From: Tieghemostelium lacteum
Taxonomy: Eukaryota; Evosea; Eumycetozoa; Dictyosteliales; Raperosteliaceae
Length of the DNA stretch: 64,000 nucleotides
Assembly (NCBI GenBank): GCA_001606155.1
Contig: LODT01000020.1
Coordinates: 641,217-705,216, forward strand
Direction: 5' to 3'
Shown here: positions 1-11,398 of the stretch, piece by piece
Position numbering within the stretch: position 1 is the stretch's first letter
Layout of the letters: the number at the start of each line of letters is the position of its first letter
Notes under the pieces: model-generated
Databases searched by the model: none
What the model was told of the DNA's origin: nothing
Seen by the model: the letters and a program-made list of their open reading frames with translations, nothing else
Made by a program: the position numbers and the translations under genes

Positions 1-931
1 ACTGAGGATTTTATAATTCGATCTAATATTACTGGTTATACATCACCACCTAAACAGCAACCTAAAAAGAAGACTACAATGGATCCACCAAGTGCTAATG
101 GTAATGGTGTTAGTTCAAAGAAATCTAATATCCTTTCAGTTAGTGGAAGCAACAAAAACTATTCATCAACTTATCTCATGTCAAAAGTTGCATCTTCACC
201 AGTTAAGCAAAACAAATTGATACCCGGTGTAACAGGTCTGAGAAACTTGGGTAACACATGTTTTATGAATACTATATTACAGTCATTAAGTAATATACCT
301 GAATTTAGAACATTCTTTGTCGATTTGAAATCTGATGATTCAACATCAACATTAAGTTCCACTTCCACCACCACCGCCACTTCTACCAATAGTATTATAA
401 ATTTGAAATTTCGACAATCTACTATTGACTGTTTGGATCTTCTAAAGAAACAAAATCAGTTAACTGAATTGAATGAACTCAGTTTCAGTTTGCAATTACA
501 TTATTTATTTAGAGTGTTGTGGTCTGGTAAGTGGGCTGTTGTAACTCCTTATGCCTTATTGGAATCCGTTTGGAAACATATTCCAAAATTCAAGACTTAC
601 CAACAACAAGATGCACAAGAATTTCTATCCTATTTATTAGATCATATTATGGATGAATTGAATCCAAAACCTAAAAAGAAGGCAGAGCAACAAGCACTAC
701 CTAGTCCACCAACAACAAAAAGAAAAGCATTGTCTCTCAGAAAAAAGAAGAAAACAACAGTATCTTCTAATGTAACTGTGCAACTCTCTCCCAATACATC
801 TCAAGATGATATTCAACCATCTCATATAGATAATTCACCTTCACCAATAGTTCCATCCAATTTAAATATAGCTAGTAATAATATATTAATTTCATCTAAT
901 GATAATATTAAATTAGATTCAATAGATGAAG

Positions 932-1017
<86 letters not shown>

Positions 1018-1959
1018 ACAACAACAACAACCGATTTAGGTATTAAGATTGATAGTGAGACAATGGTGTCTAATGGAAAAGTAAATTATAGAGAGAGTTC
1101 TGATAAAAATTTACCAAAATCTGAAAATAACCCCACCACAAACACCGAAGAAAATACAATAATCAACAAAATATTTCAAGGAAAACTAAAGAGTGAAATC
1201 ACATGCGACAACTGTAATAATAATGTATCTAGAATAGAACCTTTTTTAGAATTAACACTGGATATTCCTTATAATCCACCAAAGAGAAGAGGTAGACAAG
1301 CAAAGACTAAAAAGAATACTGATCCAACTACTTCAACAAGCAATAACAACAATAATAACAATAATAATGGTATTGGATTTGCAATTGATAACAAATGTTC
1401 TTTGGAAGATTGTATTAAATTTTTGGTAAAACAAGAGGATCTAGACGGTAAAATCTACAAGTGTGAACACTGTGATTCCAAGCAAAATGCCAAAAAGAAA
1501 TTCTCAATTCAGACACTTCCCAATGTCCTATGTATTGTTTTAAAGAGATTTGCCTATTTACATCATTACAGTTCAAAAATCACAACAGAAGTTAGATTCC
1601 CATTTGAATTAAATTTATCTCCTTTTGTTGATGACTCTGCTTCCTCTTCCTCTTCAACTACAAACAAACCACAATCTAATGGTAATGGTACACCAACTAC
1701 TAATACTGCTACTACCACAACTACTGGTAATGAATATAACTATGAGCTTTTAAATGTTATTAATCATCATGGATCACAGTTGGCATCAGGACATTATACA
1801 GCCTATTGTTTCAATGATGTGCAAGAGATATGGGTACATTATAATGACAGTAAAGCAACTATTGTCGAAGCTGAAGATGTAATTGAAGACTCACGTTCAA
1901 ACGCGTACATATTATTTTATCAAAAAAAAGAAATAAATAATGTTAATGGTCTTTGTTAA
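1..1959 (+). CDS. Ubiquitin carboxyl-terminal hydrolase, USP3/USP22/USP44-like, 5' end outside the window
   Basis: This is a cysteine deubiquitinase of the USP (C19) family. The frame is open back to base 1. The peptide read upstream of the ATG at 79 (EDFIIRSN) resembles the strand that follows a ZnF-UBP domain in USP3/USP44, so the true start and the zinc finger probably lie left of the window. Counting from the ATG at 79, the Cys box GLRNLGNTCF carries the catalytic Cys at residue 61. The QQQDAQEF box and the segment with WSGKWAV match the USP3/44/49 group. Zinc-binding CxxC pairs follow (CDNC, CEHC). The His box GHYTAYCFND and the WVHYNDS motif close the domain. A poly-Gln run of about 30 residues starts near residue 286, inside the catalytic domain, as low-complexity inserts often do in dictyostelids. 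The family acts on ubiquitylated histones and cell-cycle proteins; the exact orthologue is not resolved. No intron is visible. Confidence 0.9.
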
Positions 1960-2058
1960 TCAACTAAATTAAATTATAACAACAATAACTCTAATTACAC
2001 TTATAATTATAATAACGATTCTTTCAAATTGTTTTATATTTTTTTATTATTAGTACAT

Positions 2059-3135
2059 TTAATTTGATCTTGAATCATTGACACTTTGCATTGAGATATC
2101 CATTGATTGATCCATTGAAACATTATTACTCATATCTAAACTATTATTCTGATCAGAATCATTCTCTATACTATTTCTACTGATTATATATCTACTATAA
2201 CTATTATTTAAATTATCTAGATTTGAACTTGAATTTGTAATATTCATATTACTACTATCACCCATATCCACAGAATGATTTGTATTCGTATTACTATGAT
2301 TTCCACCGCCAGTACTAATATCTGATATATCTTCAATATTATTCTGTTGTTGATTTTGATGTTGATGAAATAGGAACCTACTTGGAAATATCTCTCTTTT
2401 CATTTTAAAGCTATCATCATATTCATCATCATCTAAATCATCTAAATCATCACCACTACTGTATTTACTTATCATTGATTGATTAATCATTGAGAATTCT
2501 CTTTCATTCTGACTGTTTTGTTCAACACTTGAGATATCAAGGTCACTGACATGTCTTGGTATTGGTTGTTGATCCATACTAACATCTTGAATACTACTAT
2601 TAACACTATGTACTACATGTCTAATTTGACGTCTATTATAATTATTATCTTCAACTTCATCATCATCATCATCATCTTCTTCATCCATATCATACTGATC
2701 TTCATCTTCAACCTCTTCAACCTCTTCATCATCTTCATGCACTTTTCTTTTAGATTTAAATTTATTTGAAGATATAGGTTTATAGTGTTGTTGTGCTGAA
2801 TGTCCTATATATTTTTGATTTGCAATAATTTCAGTATATTTAATCTTTTGGGTTTGAATATCTTCTTGATTCTTTAACCATAGTTCTTCTTCGTCTATTG
2901 AGAGGTAATTTTGAATCTTTGAATAGGTTTTATTCAATAGATTACTATTCGTAGAACCTTGTGTACCAGTTACCAATCCATTACTATTAGTATTATTAAC
3001 TGTTGTATTAGGGTTATTTGGAATCTGTTGATTTTTTAGTGGTAAATGAAAGTATAATGTACCATCAAATAATGAAACTGATGATATTCTATTATTTAAA
3101 TTACTATATTGTATTGTCATTTGATTTTGGCGCAA
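2059..3135 (-). CDS. Candidate anaphase-promoting complex subunit 15 (APC15-like)
   Basis: The single-exon reading frame encodes 358 residues, most of it low complexity. Three short stretches recall APC15 in the right order: TLYFHL near the N-terminus (human TLWFNL), a Glu-rich helix start with EEELW, and IIANQKYIGHSAQQHY (human SIAEK, then IGKPASEHY). These are followed by an Asp/Glu-rich tail as in APC15. APC15 is a small APC/C subunit that helps release the mitotic checkpoint complex. The protein is three times the length of human APC15 because of Asn/Ser-rich extensions. The match rests on short motifs remembered from the family, so the assignment is tentative. If it is wrong, this is an acidic low-complexity protein of unknown function. 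The gene is convergent with the deubiquitinase. Confidence 0.5.
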   Translation of the reverse strand: MRQNQMTIQYSNLNNRISSVSLFDGTLYFHLPLKNQQIPNNPNTTVNNTNSNGLVTGTQGSTNSNLLNKTYSKIQNYLSIDEEELWLKNQEDIQTQKIKYTEIIANQKYIGHSAQQHYKPISSNKFKSKRKVHEDDEEVEEVEDEDQYDMDEEDDDDDDEVEDNNYNRRQIRHVVHSVNSSIQDVSMDQQPIPRHVSDLDISSVEQNSQNEREFSMINQSMISKYSSGDDLDDLDDDEYDDSFKMKREIFPSRFLFHQHQNQQQNNIEDISDISTGGGNHSNTNTNHSVDMGDSSNMNITNSSSNLDNLNNSYSRYIISRNSIENDSDQNNSLDMSNNVSMDQSMDISMQSVNDSRSN

Positions 3136-3790
3136 TTTAAAATAAAAATTTAAAAAAAATATTATTTAATTTAAAATATATCTGGAACAAAAAATATATC
3201 AGTTCTAGGATTATTCAATAATCAAAATAGTAATATAATTTATATAAATAACAAATAATAAAAAAAATAAGTCATTTTTCACTCTATTTTCAAAACATAT
3301 TTTCAGACCTAGAATTATTCCAGAAGGTAATATTTTTAACGTATTATATTTTGCTATTAAAAAAATAGTGTTGCCTTAGGCACAATAATTAAAGCTTTGA
3401 AATAGATTTATTTTAACCAAATCATCACAAAGGTTTCTGGAACTTCAAAAAATTATTTAAATATTAATAATATTTCTAAAAATATACAAATTATTAGAAG
3501 AGATGGAGTAGAATTAAAGAAATTACTAGTTTATTGATCAATATAAAATATCAAAGTTGTTACTTTTAAATCTTTCTAAAGATAGATCAAATGAAATAAA
3601 AGTACAACATAAAACAGCAGTTAATGTTGATTTTATATTGATGCTATTATGGAATGGTTTAATTCTATATTATTGGAATGTTGTAAGAATGTAGGCAAGT
3701 AGTTGTTAAATGATTGAATTTATCCAAAATAAACTAATTCTATTCTATTTTTTCCTTTTTTTAAATGAAATACTGAAGTTCTACTCTATT

Positions 3791-3897
3791 TGTAATGAAA
3801 GTGAAAGAAACCAGATTTTATGATAAGGAGAGGAGTCATAAGAGGATATTTGGCATCCGATTAAATCCTTTTGCGTAGTGCTTATCCCTTCTTTGCA
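3791..3897 (+). mobile_element. Short TGTAA...TTGCA element, copy 1 (107 bp, diverged)
   Basis: This is the most diverged of three related elements in the window. The left end is TGTAATGAAAG. The right end has decayed from TTACA to TTGCA. It is flanked by CTATT (3786-3790) on the left and CTGTT (3898-3902) on the right, a four-of-five match to the 5-bp target duplication seen perfectly in the other two copies. The shared core includes TGATAAGGAGA, ATCCGATTA and TTTTGCGTAGTG. Confidence 0.7.
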
Positions 3898-4338
3898 CTG
3901 TTTCTACTAAATATTTTTGTTTTCATAAAATTTTAATCAATTCCATACTTATATAACAATACTGTATAGTTCTAATTTTGATAAACTTTGATATCATTGA
4001 AAAGAATTCTTCTAATACTATTGTATTCTTGATAAAAAACATATTAGTTGATAATAACATATTTTGAATATTCTAATTGGGTTCATTGTCAGTAATTATC
4101 AGTTATAATATTAATTTATAGACTTCCAAATAAATATAATAATCTCTTAAATACTCTGAAAGAAAAAATTAATGCAAATACTTCAAAAAGATCAGGTGTC
4201 AAAATAGATGATAATGTTTAATAGTGGCACCAATTATTATTGTTTACAGTGTTTAACTCTTGATATATTATTATTGAAAAACTACCAAATTAATACAATT
4301 GTTGTGTTAATTCAAGAAATCTCTATGAATGCAATTTG

Positions 4339-4457
4339 TGTAATGAAAGTGAAAGAAACCAGAAGGTCTTATGATAAGGAGAAGAGGCATGAGAGGATGA
4401 TACCTAGTATCCGATTAGTCCCTTTTGCGTAGTGGTTATACATCCCCCTTTCTTACA
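4339..4457 (+). mobile_element. Short TGTAA...TTACA element, copy 2 (119 bp) with perfect 5-bp target duplication
   Basis: The element begins TGTAATGAAAG and ends CTTTCTTACA, an imperfect 10-11 bp terminal inverted repeat that starts TG and ends CA. It is bounded on both sides by the direct repeat ATTTG (4334-4338 and 4458-4462). It carries no coding capacity. The inside contains a small hairpin (GATAC-CTA-GTATC) and the stretch TGCGTAGTGGTTATAC, which resembles a tRNA-type A box. A very short solo LTR and a MITE both fit; the 5-bp duplication and TG...CA ends favour integrase-type transposition. Confidence 0.85.
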
Positions 4458-4599
4458 ATTTGGGGAAGCCAAACAGGATTGAAACAATATCTTTGAATTA
4501 AAATATTGATAATTTTGGAAATAAGTGCTTCACCTCAAACAGATAGGTTCTGTATATAAAAAATTGACGTATGTATGACAAGGAGAATAATAATAGTTG

Positions 4600-5165
4600 G
4601 TATTAATAAATAATGGAGTATGAAAGATCAAAATTTTGTGATATACCCCTTCCCAACTAAAAATGGAAAAAAAATACCATTTCAACTGTACCAAATTACT
4701 CCTAAAAATCAACAAAGTTAAAGATCCAAACCACCACAACATTATATTCCGTTACATTACCAAATCTCTTCCATTAGACTACTCTAACAAAAAGTGCACC
4801 TTGTGCAACACAGTCTCTGAATCTATTTCCACCCACATCTAGTAAATATCACATATTTCTAATCAACATAATCGCTATCACCTTCAAATCAATCTGGAAC
4901 AAATGGACATCATTCTCATACACGGACACATCCAATTTAATCAAAATACCTACCCTTAACCAAATCCTAAATATAATCCACCTAGAAAAAGAACTCCTTA
5001 AAGACAAAATCCTGCAACTCCAAATAAATAGAGATCTAGACAAAATCAATTTCTCCATACTCAAATTCAACAATACTTATAAACAAAACTTCAAAAAATA
5101 AATAAAAAAAGCAACTGATGTCGGCTTTGTGAGCCCCTAAGTATAAGTAAAATTTTTAAAAAAAT
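4600..5165 (+). mobile_element. Decayed non-LTR retrotransposon, 3' end of the second ORF plus 3' UTR
   Basis: Translation in shifting frames gives the C-terminus typical of a LINE ORF2. First comes a zinc-finger-like CTLCN with a following ESISTHI, which aligns with the intact ESISTHIFFEC of the minus-strand copy near 28.5 kb. A basic, Trp-containing tail follows (SIWNKWTSF, then KELLKDKILQ) and ends at a stop near 5099. The downstream 3' UTR has GCAACTGATG, then GGCTTTGTGAGCC, and ends in an A-rich stretch. Frame breaks show that it is dead. The 5' boundary is approximate. Confidence 0.7.
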
Positions 5166-5804
5166 TTGTGATATAGCTATAACTTTTTCAGGTCCAATCC
5201 TGTCTGTTTTCTATTTAAATCAGACTGTGAAGTTGCAGTATAACTTCCATCATTTTCTTGGTATAGTTTTGGAAAATAAATAGATTCTATTTCAATGATG
5301 AAACCAAATTCCCAGATATATATGAATCATATGACGTTCATGTTTTACCTACCCTACTAGAGGAATAACATTATGCGGTAGTGATCAGAACAATGGCTGT
5401 TTGAATGAATGTTAATCACGTATGTCAAGAAAAAGTAAAACATATTTCCAACACTTAAATTATTTTTGAAATGATCATTTCAAGAAATAATCTAGCGCCT
5501 CTCGAAAAAATTAAACTACTCTCCATCTTAAATATCAGTGTACAAAATATATATACCTCTAAAACAGGATGCAAAGAAAGAGATAAATTGATATTTTTTG
5601 GTAGCTTGAATCTTAGACTAAAGATATAATAGAGGACCAGTGCTTCATCTTGATCTAACTGATATGTGTGAGGTTATAAGAAATGTAATATAATTTCTTC
5701 TGAGAATAAAAAATTATTTAATAAAAAATATGGGTATACTCAATATTTCAAATAATTTGATATACTAAGATTAAAAAGAATATTTCAAATATTTGACTAC
5801 ATAG

Positions 5805-5962
5805 GTACTCCAACTACAAATCAAAAATGAATAGGACAAAATCATTCCTCTAATCTACAAATTTAACAAAACATATAAACAAAATTTTATTTTATAAATA
5901 AACTCGCAACTGATGTTGGCTTGGTGAGCCTTCTCTGTATAATTAAAGTTTTAACAAAAAAG
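5805..5962 (+). mobile_element. Second, 5'-truncated copy of the same LINE 3' end
   Basis: The sequence from about 5805 aligns with the last part of the copy at 4600-5165. It has GACAAAATCA, then AACATATAAACAAAA, a stop, then GCAACTGATG followed by GGCTTGGTGAGCC and TATAATTAAAGTTTTAA with an A-rich end. Only the terminal 50 or so codons of coding remnant and the 3' UTR survive. Severe 5' truncation is normal for target-primed reverse transcription. Confidence 0.65.
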
Positions 5963-6544
5963 AATTACATTGAAGTCTTTGCATCTGTATTGTAAAGTTA
6001 AATATTATAATATAGAAAATAGGTATAGTATCTCTATAAAGAAGTTTTTGTATAGTTGCGCAATGTTATTCTACTCTTTTCATTTATTTTTAATAATTCC
6101 TAAAAATTGTACTTTTAATTCATACTAGAACTGATGAGGTGAAACTCAGAAAACATTAATAAATTTATAAGTATTTTCAAAAAAGATAGGCATAGGTAAC
6201 ACCTTCATTTACAGGAACCTATGGACAACAATAAGAATATAATAATAACAACAACAACAAAAATAACTTAAGGATTAGTCTAATGCATTAGATAAATTTA
6301 TTTAATTTGCTTTTGGAAATTTTAATCGCAAAAATAATCAATGCATCAAAAATCAGATCGGAAATCAATCTAGAAACCATCCAATAGATATTGATAATTA
6401 ATTTTATTGAATTCTTAAAATCCTATAACTTATTTCATTTTTTTATTGTAATAGTTTTTGTAAAGTTTTTTAAATATCTAAAAAAGATTTGATTTTTAAA
6501 AAACTTTTTATTTTCATTTTCCCTTTTTGAAATCTTATAAAATA

Positions 6545-8826
6545 ATGAATACTCTTTCAAGTTTAAATTATTTAGATGAACTTGTTAAAGAGTATCTTGT
6601 GTTTAGAGGGTTTACCCAAACTCAACATTATTTTACATTGGATAAGAAATCAGATAAATTAAAAGGATTTCAAGTAGATAGAATTCTTGAACAAATTAAT
6701 TACTATATATCTACTTATGATATATTACATCTACTTGAACTTTGGAATTTCCTAGATGTTACATTTTTCAGTAGGATTGATTATATAAATCATTTTGGTC
6801 CTTTTAAAAATCAAAGTGGTCAAAATGTACAACAACAACAGCAACAACAGCAACAACAAAACAGATCATTTAGACACGATATAACAAGTACTATTAAAAA
6901 ACTATCAACATCATTGAAGAAATATTATATTGTATATTCAATTAACACAAACAAACATGAAAAAGTTAAAGAATTTTTTGATTTATATTCTCAAGATTTA
7001 CAAAAAGATCCTGAATGGAAAAATTGGTTTGGTAAGTTTTAAATGACTATAACATGATTTAAACATCATCATCACATCATCTAACATTACAACTTTATAG
7101 TTTTACCATATTTAAAGAGCCCACAAACAGATCCAATATTTGAAGTATATTTCTCTAAAGGTTGGTCAGAGGCATTTTCATTATCACTGAGAAACTTTTT
7201 AGCAACAATCTTTAAGAATATGCGTATGTATCATTGACTGACGTTATTTCGTTCTAAAAGTTATATATTTACACTGGTCTAAATGATCTTATAGCATTAC
7301 CAAGAATTTTACAATTCAACTTGGAAAGACAAAATAGAAAGAGATTAGAAGCTCAAGTGGAGAGCTTATTGGTACAAAATGAGGAATTGAGATCACAGGT
7401 TGACAAATTGGAATACCAAAATAAAAAAGAACAGTTACAACATCAGGAAAAAGAAAAATTAAAGTCACCAGAATTTGAAAAGATTGAAAATACATCATTT
7501 TCAAGATTTAATAGAAGATCTGAATCAAAAACAAATATCTACAATGGTTATGATGATGATGGTATGATGGAAGGTGGTAAAGGTAGTGTTGTTATAGGTT
7601 CTGGTAGAAACAGAAAATCAATACAACCAAATACCTTTCAATCCCTAGTTTCAAGTGGATATGAAATGACTGAAATGGATGGTAGTACAGGAACAAATTC
7701 AAGTGTATCTAGTAATAATAACAATAATAATAATAATAATAATAATAATAGTAATTCAACAACAACATCTACAACAGCAAATAATTCAAATATGGGATCA
7801 TCTTTGGGGTTAATGAAAAATTCTGGTCAAAATATTTTAAATAGTGCATCTTCTTCTTCACCATCATCGAATAGTGAGAATACTTTTATAATTGATTCAC
7901 AAGAGAATTTGACAAGTCACACTACACCAATAACTAGAGTAAAGTTTTTATCTAATGGTTCAAAGATTGCAAGTTCCTCAGTTGATGGTACAGTTAGACT
8001 ATGGAATGTTGATGGATTCTCTAGAACCACTACTATATATTGTTTATCTGAAGTTATTGCATTGGAATGGGAGAGTAGAGCAAAGTTATTGTTATGTGGT
8101 ACATCAGATTCCAAGATTAAACTATGGAATAGTAGTACTGATAAGGCTGTAGGTGATATTAATACACCTCAAGAGTTCCCAAGAGTAGATGATATCGCAA
8201 CGAATCCTAATGGAAATTCATTTGCATCCACACATAATAATCCATCGAGAAGTGATGGTGCAGTATTTACATGGAATCTCAGAACATTGAAATATGAAGA
8301 TAAACTAGCAACCAACGGTGCAATTATAAATACAATGACATATAATAACACTGGTAGTCTATTAGCAACTGGATGTGTTGATGGTACAATTAGAATATTT
8401 AATATCAAATCATGTCAACCTATAGCAGGTTGGCAAGCTGACAGCTCTGAAATTATCTCTGTTCAATTCAATAGTGATGATAATAAACTATATTCCCTAA
8501 GTAAAGATGGTAAGCTATCACGTTGGGATATTCATGCTATGGGTAGACCAGAGAGAGACTATCTCTACCCTGGTTTCCCTTCTGAACCTCACAGAACCAC
8601 CAAAATTGCATTCAATCAAGATGGTTCCTCATTTGTAATAGGGTCAAATAACAAGTACTCTCTAGTCTATAATATAGAGAACCCTAATCCAATACTACAA
8701 ATTTCTGGTCATAACGGACCTGTTGTGACTGTAGATTGGCATCCAACTCAAAATATAATAGTATCTGGTTCTCTAGATCAAAATGTTAGATTAGCTAAAC
8801 TTCAAAAAATAAATTCTGTACTTTAA
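6545..8826 (+). CDS. WDR91 homologue, endosomal WD-repeat protein
   Basis: Three exons were read: 6545-7031, 7101-7223 and 7295-8826, with GT-AG introns of 69 and 71 bp. The ATG at 6545 is preferred to an upstream TTG in the same frame. The N-terminus (LDELVKEYLVFRGFTQT) matches the LisH-like start of WDR91. The spliced junctions rebuild the conserved WF-VLP and KNM-PLPRILQF segments, which supports both introns. A coiled coil follows (ERQNRKRLEAQ), then an Asn/Ser-rich linker. WD repeats form the C-terminal half, with VRLWNV, IKLWNS, FTWNL, IRIFNI, LSRWDI and a final HNGPVVTVDWHP. WDR91 works with WDR81 and Rab7 to lower PI3P on endosomes during early-to-late conversion. The function in this organism is inferred from the family. 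Confidence 0.9.
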
Positions 8827-9090
8827 ATCTCTAAGAAACTAAATGATAAAGAATTCAAATTATAATAATAATAAATTTAAATTAAATTATTGTTATTATC
8901 GCGATAGCTATTGTTGTTGTTATTGTTGAAATTTCAATTTTTTTTTTTTTTTTTTTTGGTATTTTTTTTTTTTTTCTTTCTTCCACTTCAATATTTTTAT
9001 ATTAGGACTCAACAACCCTATTATAATTTTTTTTGTACAACAACAAAGTCTCTTTTTACAATATTTTTATATACACAATTAATTTAAAAA

Positions 9091-11039
9091 ATGGCAGAAA
9101 CCAATCCAGATGTTGATATTAATGAATTAGCTGAATATGAAGAAAGTGATGAAGAAACAACAAATGAAGTTTCAGACCAAAAGAAGAGCAATTCCGCAAA
9201 GTGAGTTTACAATTAAAATCATTCTCTCAAAACACAAGCATTATATGTGCTCGGGTTGGCAAAATATTATACCAACTGGCTCTTCCTTGGTGGTTCATTT
9301 TAAAAATGTTGGACCAAATGCCATATCCCCTTTGCTATCTCAGTTTCTTTATCCAGTCTAAGGAGAAGAACAAAATACCATCTCCATACCAAAAGTCTTT
9401 ATCTAGACAAAAAAACAAGCCAATAGCCGTAAAGGTTAAAAGAATCTCTTGTACAAGAGAGATTTAAATGTTTGGTATTTGGTATAGGTATATACCAATA
9501 AAAAAAAACAATCAACAACTAGTAATAGTAGTTAGTTAGTTTAAATGGCAATAATAGTTTATAGGAGTGAAGATTAGCAAAAGAGCCTATTATAATAATA
9601 ATAATAATTATCACCTCAACTATATAATTTCAACTTTATACCAATTTGATAAATAACAGCACAATTTTTATAATTTGAGTTCAGTTTCAACCTTCAAGAA
9701 ACATAATAATTAATCAAATTCAATCTCAATTCTCTCTATCAAAAAAATTCTTTTTTCTCTATTTTTTAATATATAAATAATCTAGGGATACTCATGTAGC
9801 TATGCACAGTACTGGTTTCCGTGAATTCCTGTTAAAGCATGAATTAATCAGAGTCATTGGTGACTGTGGTTTTGAGCATCCATCTGAAGTACAAAACGAA
9901 TGTATTCCACAAGCAATCTTGGGTACTGACGTAATCTGTCAAGCCAAGAGTGGTATGGGTAAGACTGCTGTCTTTGTCCTATCAACACTTCAACAATTAG
10001 AAGCCAATCCAACTGGTGTCAAGGCTTTGATTCTCTGTAACACCAGAGAGTTAGCCTACCAGATTTGTGATGAATTTGATAGATTTACCAAATACCTCCC
10101 ATCTATTAAAACTGCCGTTATCTATGGTGGTATTCCAGTTCCAACCCAAAGAGAATTGTTGGCCGAAAAACAACCAAACATTGTTATTGGTACTCCAGGT
10201 CGTATTTTAGCTTTGGCTGAAGAGAAATCACTCTCTTTGAAAAACTGTAAACATTTCATTCTTGATGAATGTGATACCATGTTGGAATCTTTGGATATGA
10301 GAAAAGACGTTCAAAAAATCTTTAAACTCACTCCACAATCCAAACAAGTTATGATGTTTTCAGCTACCCTCTCTGAAGGTATCAGATCAATCTGTAAGAA
10401 ATTCATGAACAACGTAAGTCCATCAATATTCAAAATTTATCATCATCTACTCTAAAGAAGTATATATTAATAATAATAATATCCTAAATTTAGCCATTGG
10501 AAATCTACATTAATGATGGATCTAAATTAACATTACACGGTTTACAACAATACTTTGTCAATATTGTCGAAGCAGAAAAGAACAAGAAATTAGTAGATCT
10601 TTTAGATTCATTGGATTTCAACCAAGCAGTAATCTTTGTTAAATCTGTAGAGAGAGCTGGTGCTCTAAATAAGATTCTTCAGGATATTGGTTTCCCATCC
10701 ATTTGCATTCACAGAAACCTCTCACAAACTGAAAGAATTGATCGTTATAGAAAATTCAAAAACTTTGAATATCGTATCATGGTTGCTACTAATATCTTTG
10801 GTAGAGGTATTGATATTGAACGTGTAAATGTTGTTATTAATTATGATATGGCCGAAAGTGATGATACCTATCTTCACAGAGTAGGTAGAGCTGGTAGATT
10901 TGGTACCAAAGGTTTGGCAATCTCATTTGTCTCTGCTGCCGAAGATAAAGAAGTTCTAGAAAAAGTTCAAAAGAAATTTGTTGTTTCAGTTAAAGAGTTA
11001 CAAGGTAAAATTGACCCATCCACTTATATGTCTGGTTAG
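9091..11039 (+). CDS. DECD-box RNA helicase, UAP56/Sub2 (DDX39B) homologue
   Basis: The gene encodes the TREX-complex helicase that acts in spliceosome assembly and mRNA export. Exons are 9091-9200, 9786-10413 and 10494-11039, giving 427 residues, almost exactly the length of human UAP56. Seen in order: an acidic N-terminus ([13 protein letters not shown]), the Q motif region ([15 protein letters not shown]), Walker [17 protein letters not shown], the diagnostic DECD of motif II, SAT (motif III), and then the second RecA domain with [23 protein letters not shown] and [13 protein letters not shown]. Where many relatives have Lys after DECD this protein has Thr. Intron 1 is 585 bp, several times longer than other introns here, and splits the acidic N-terminus from the helicase core. 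Intron 2 is 80 bp. Confidence 0.95.
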
Positions 11040-11398
11040 TTTATTTAATTCACTTCTCTCTGCCAAAGTTTCTATATTATAAAAAACACCTCAAAAAAAA
11101 AACAAAATAATATATATATATATTCAAACTATTTTAAATAAATTTTGTTATTACAATTGTTAAAATAGTAAATACTGCAATGTATTCATATATTCAATCA
11201 AAATATTAATCACCCAAGGTTAAAATTTTTATCAGAAAATCATGATTTTTACTTCTATGGAAATATGATGGTTTTGAATCTGTATAATAAATATTTATTA
11301 GTTTTTAATTCTATTTATTTTTCATAGCTTATATCATTTTATTATTATTCGTAGTTTATAGAGATTATAGCTATATTATATTTTACAAATAAACGATA
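11040..11398. other. Intergenic spacer, no gene seen
   Basis: The spacer is AT-rich, with a TA-dinucleotide run near 11112-11123. Both neighbouring genes are on the plus strand, so it should hold the helicase 3' UTR and the promoter of the next gene. I see no conserved motif. Confidence 0.4.

Larger units (their letters stand above)
3136..6544. other. Gene-poor repeat island
   Basis: About 3.4 kb carry no intact gene. The region holds two copies of a short inverted-repeat element (3791 and 4339) and two decayed LINE 3' ends (about 4600-5165 and 5805-5962), listed separately. Between about 3520 and 3720 short open stretches broken by stops and frame changes look like an old coding remnant that I cannot identify. 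A perfect 18-bp palindrome lies at 5466-5483. The rest is unstructured AT-rich sequence. Confidence 0.6.

Noticed and set aside
4208-4432. A 74-codon open frame ending in the repeat
   Set aside because: About one third of it is the short mobile element, and the rest is AT-rich sequence with no protein-like pattern.
4427-4445. Possible tRNA gene suggested by GCGTAGTGGTTA
   Set aside because: No acceptor stem, anticodon arm or B box could be placed around it; the sequence is part of a repeated element with its own ends. I found no convincing tRNA gene in the window.
3791-4457. Copies 1 and 2 of the short element as the two LTRs of one retrotransposon
   Set aside because: Each copy has its own different flanking 5-bp duplication, and the 440 bp between them have no coding content, so they are separate insertions.
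6527-6544. Start of WDR91 at the in-frame TTG at 6527
   Set aside because: Eukaryotic initiation at TTG is not expected, and an ATG in good A-rich context follows at 6545. The same reasoning moved the GH5 start to 24823.
9201-9467. An 88-codon open frame inside the first Sub2 intron
   Set aside because: It lacks an ATG at its start, begins at the GTGAGT donor, has no recognisable domain, and splicing across it restores the expected helicase.
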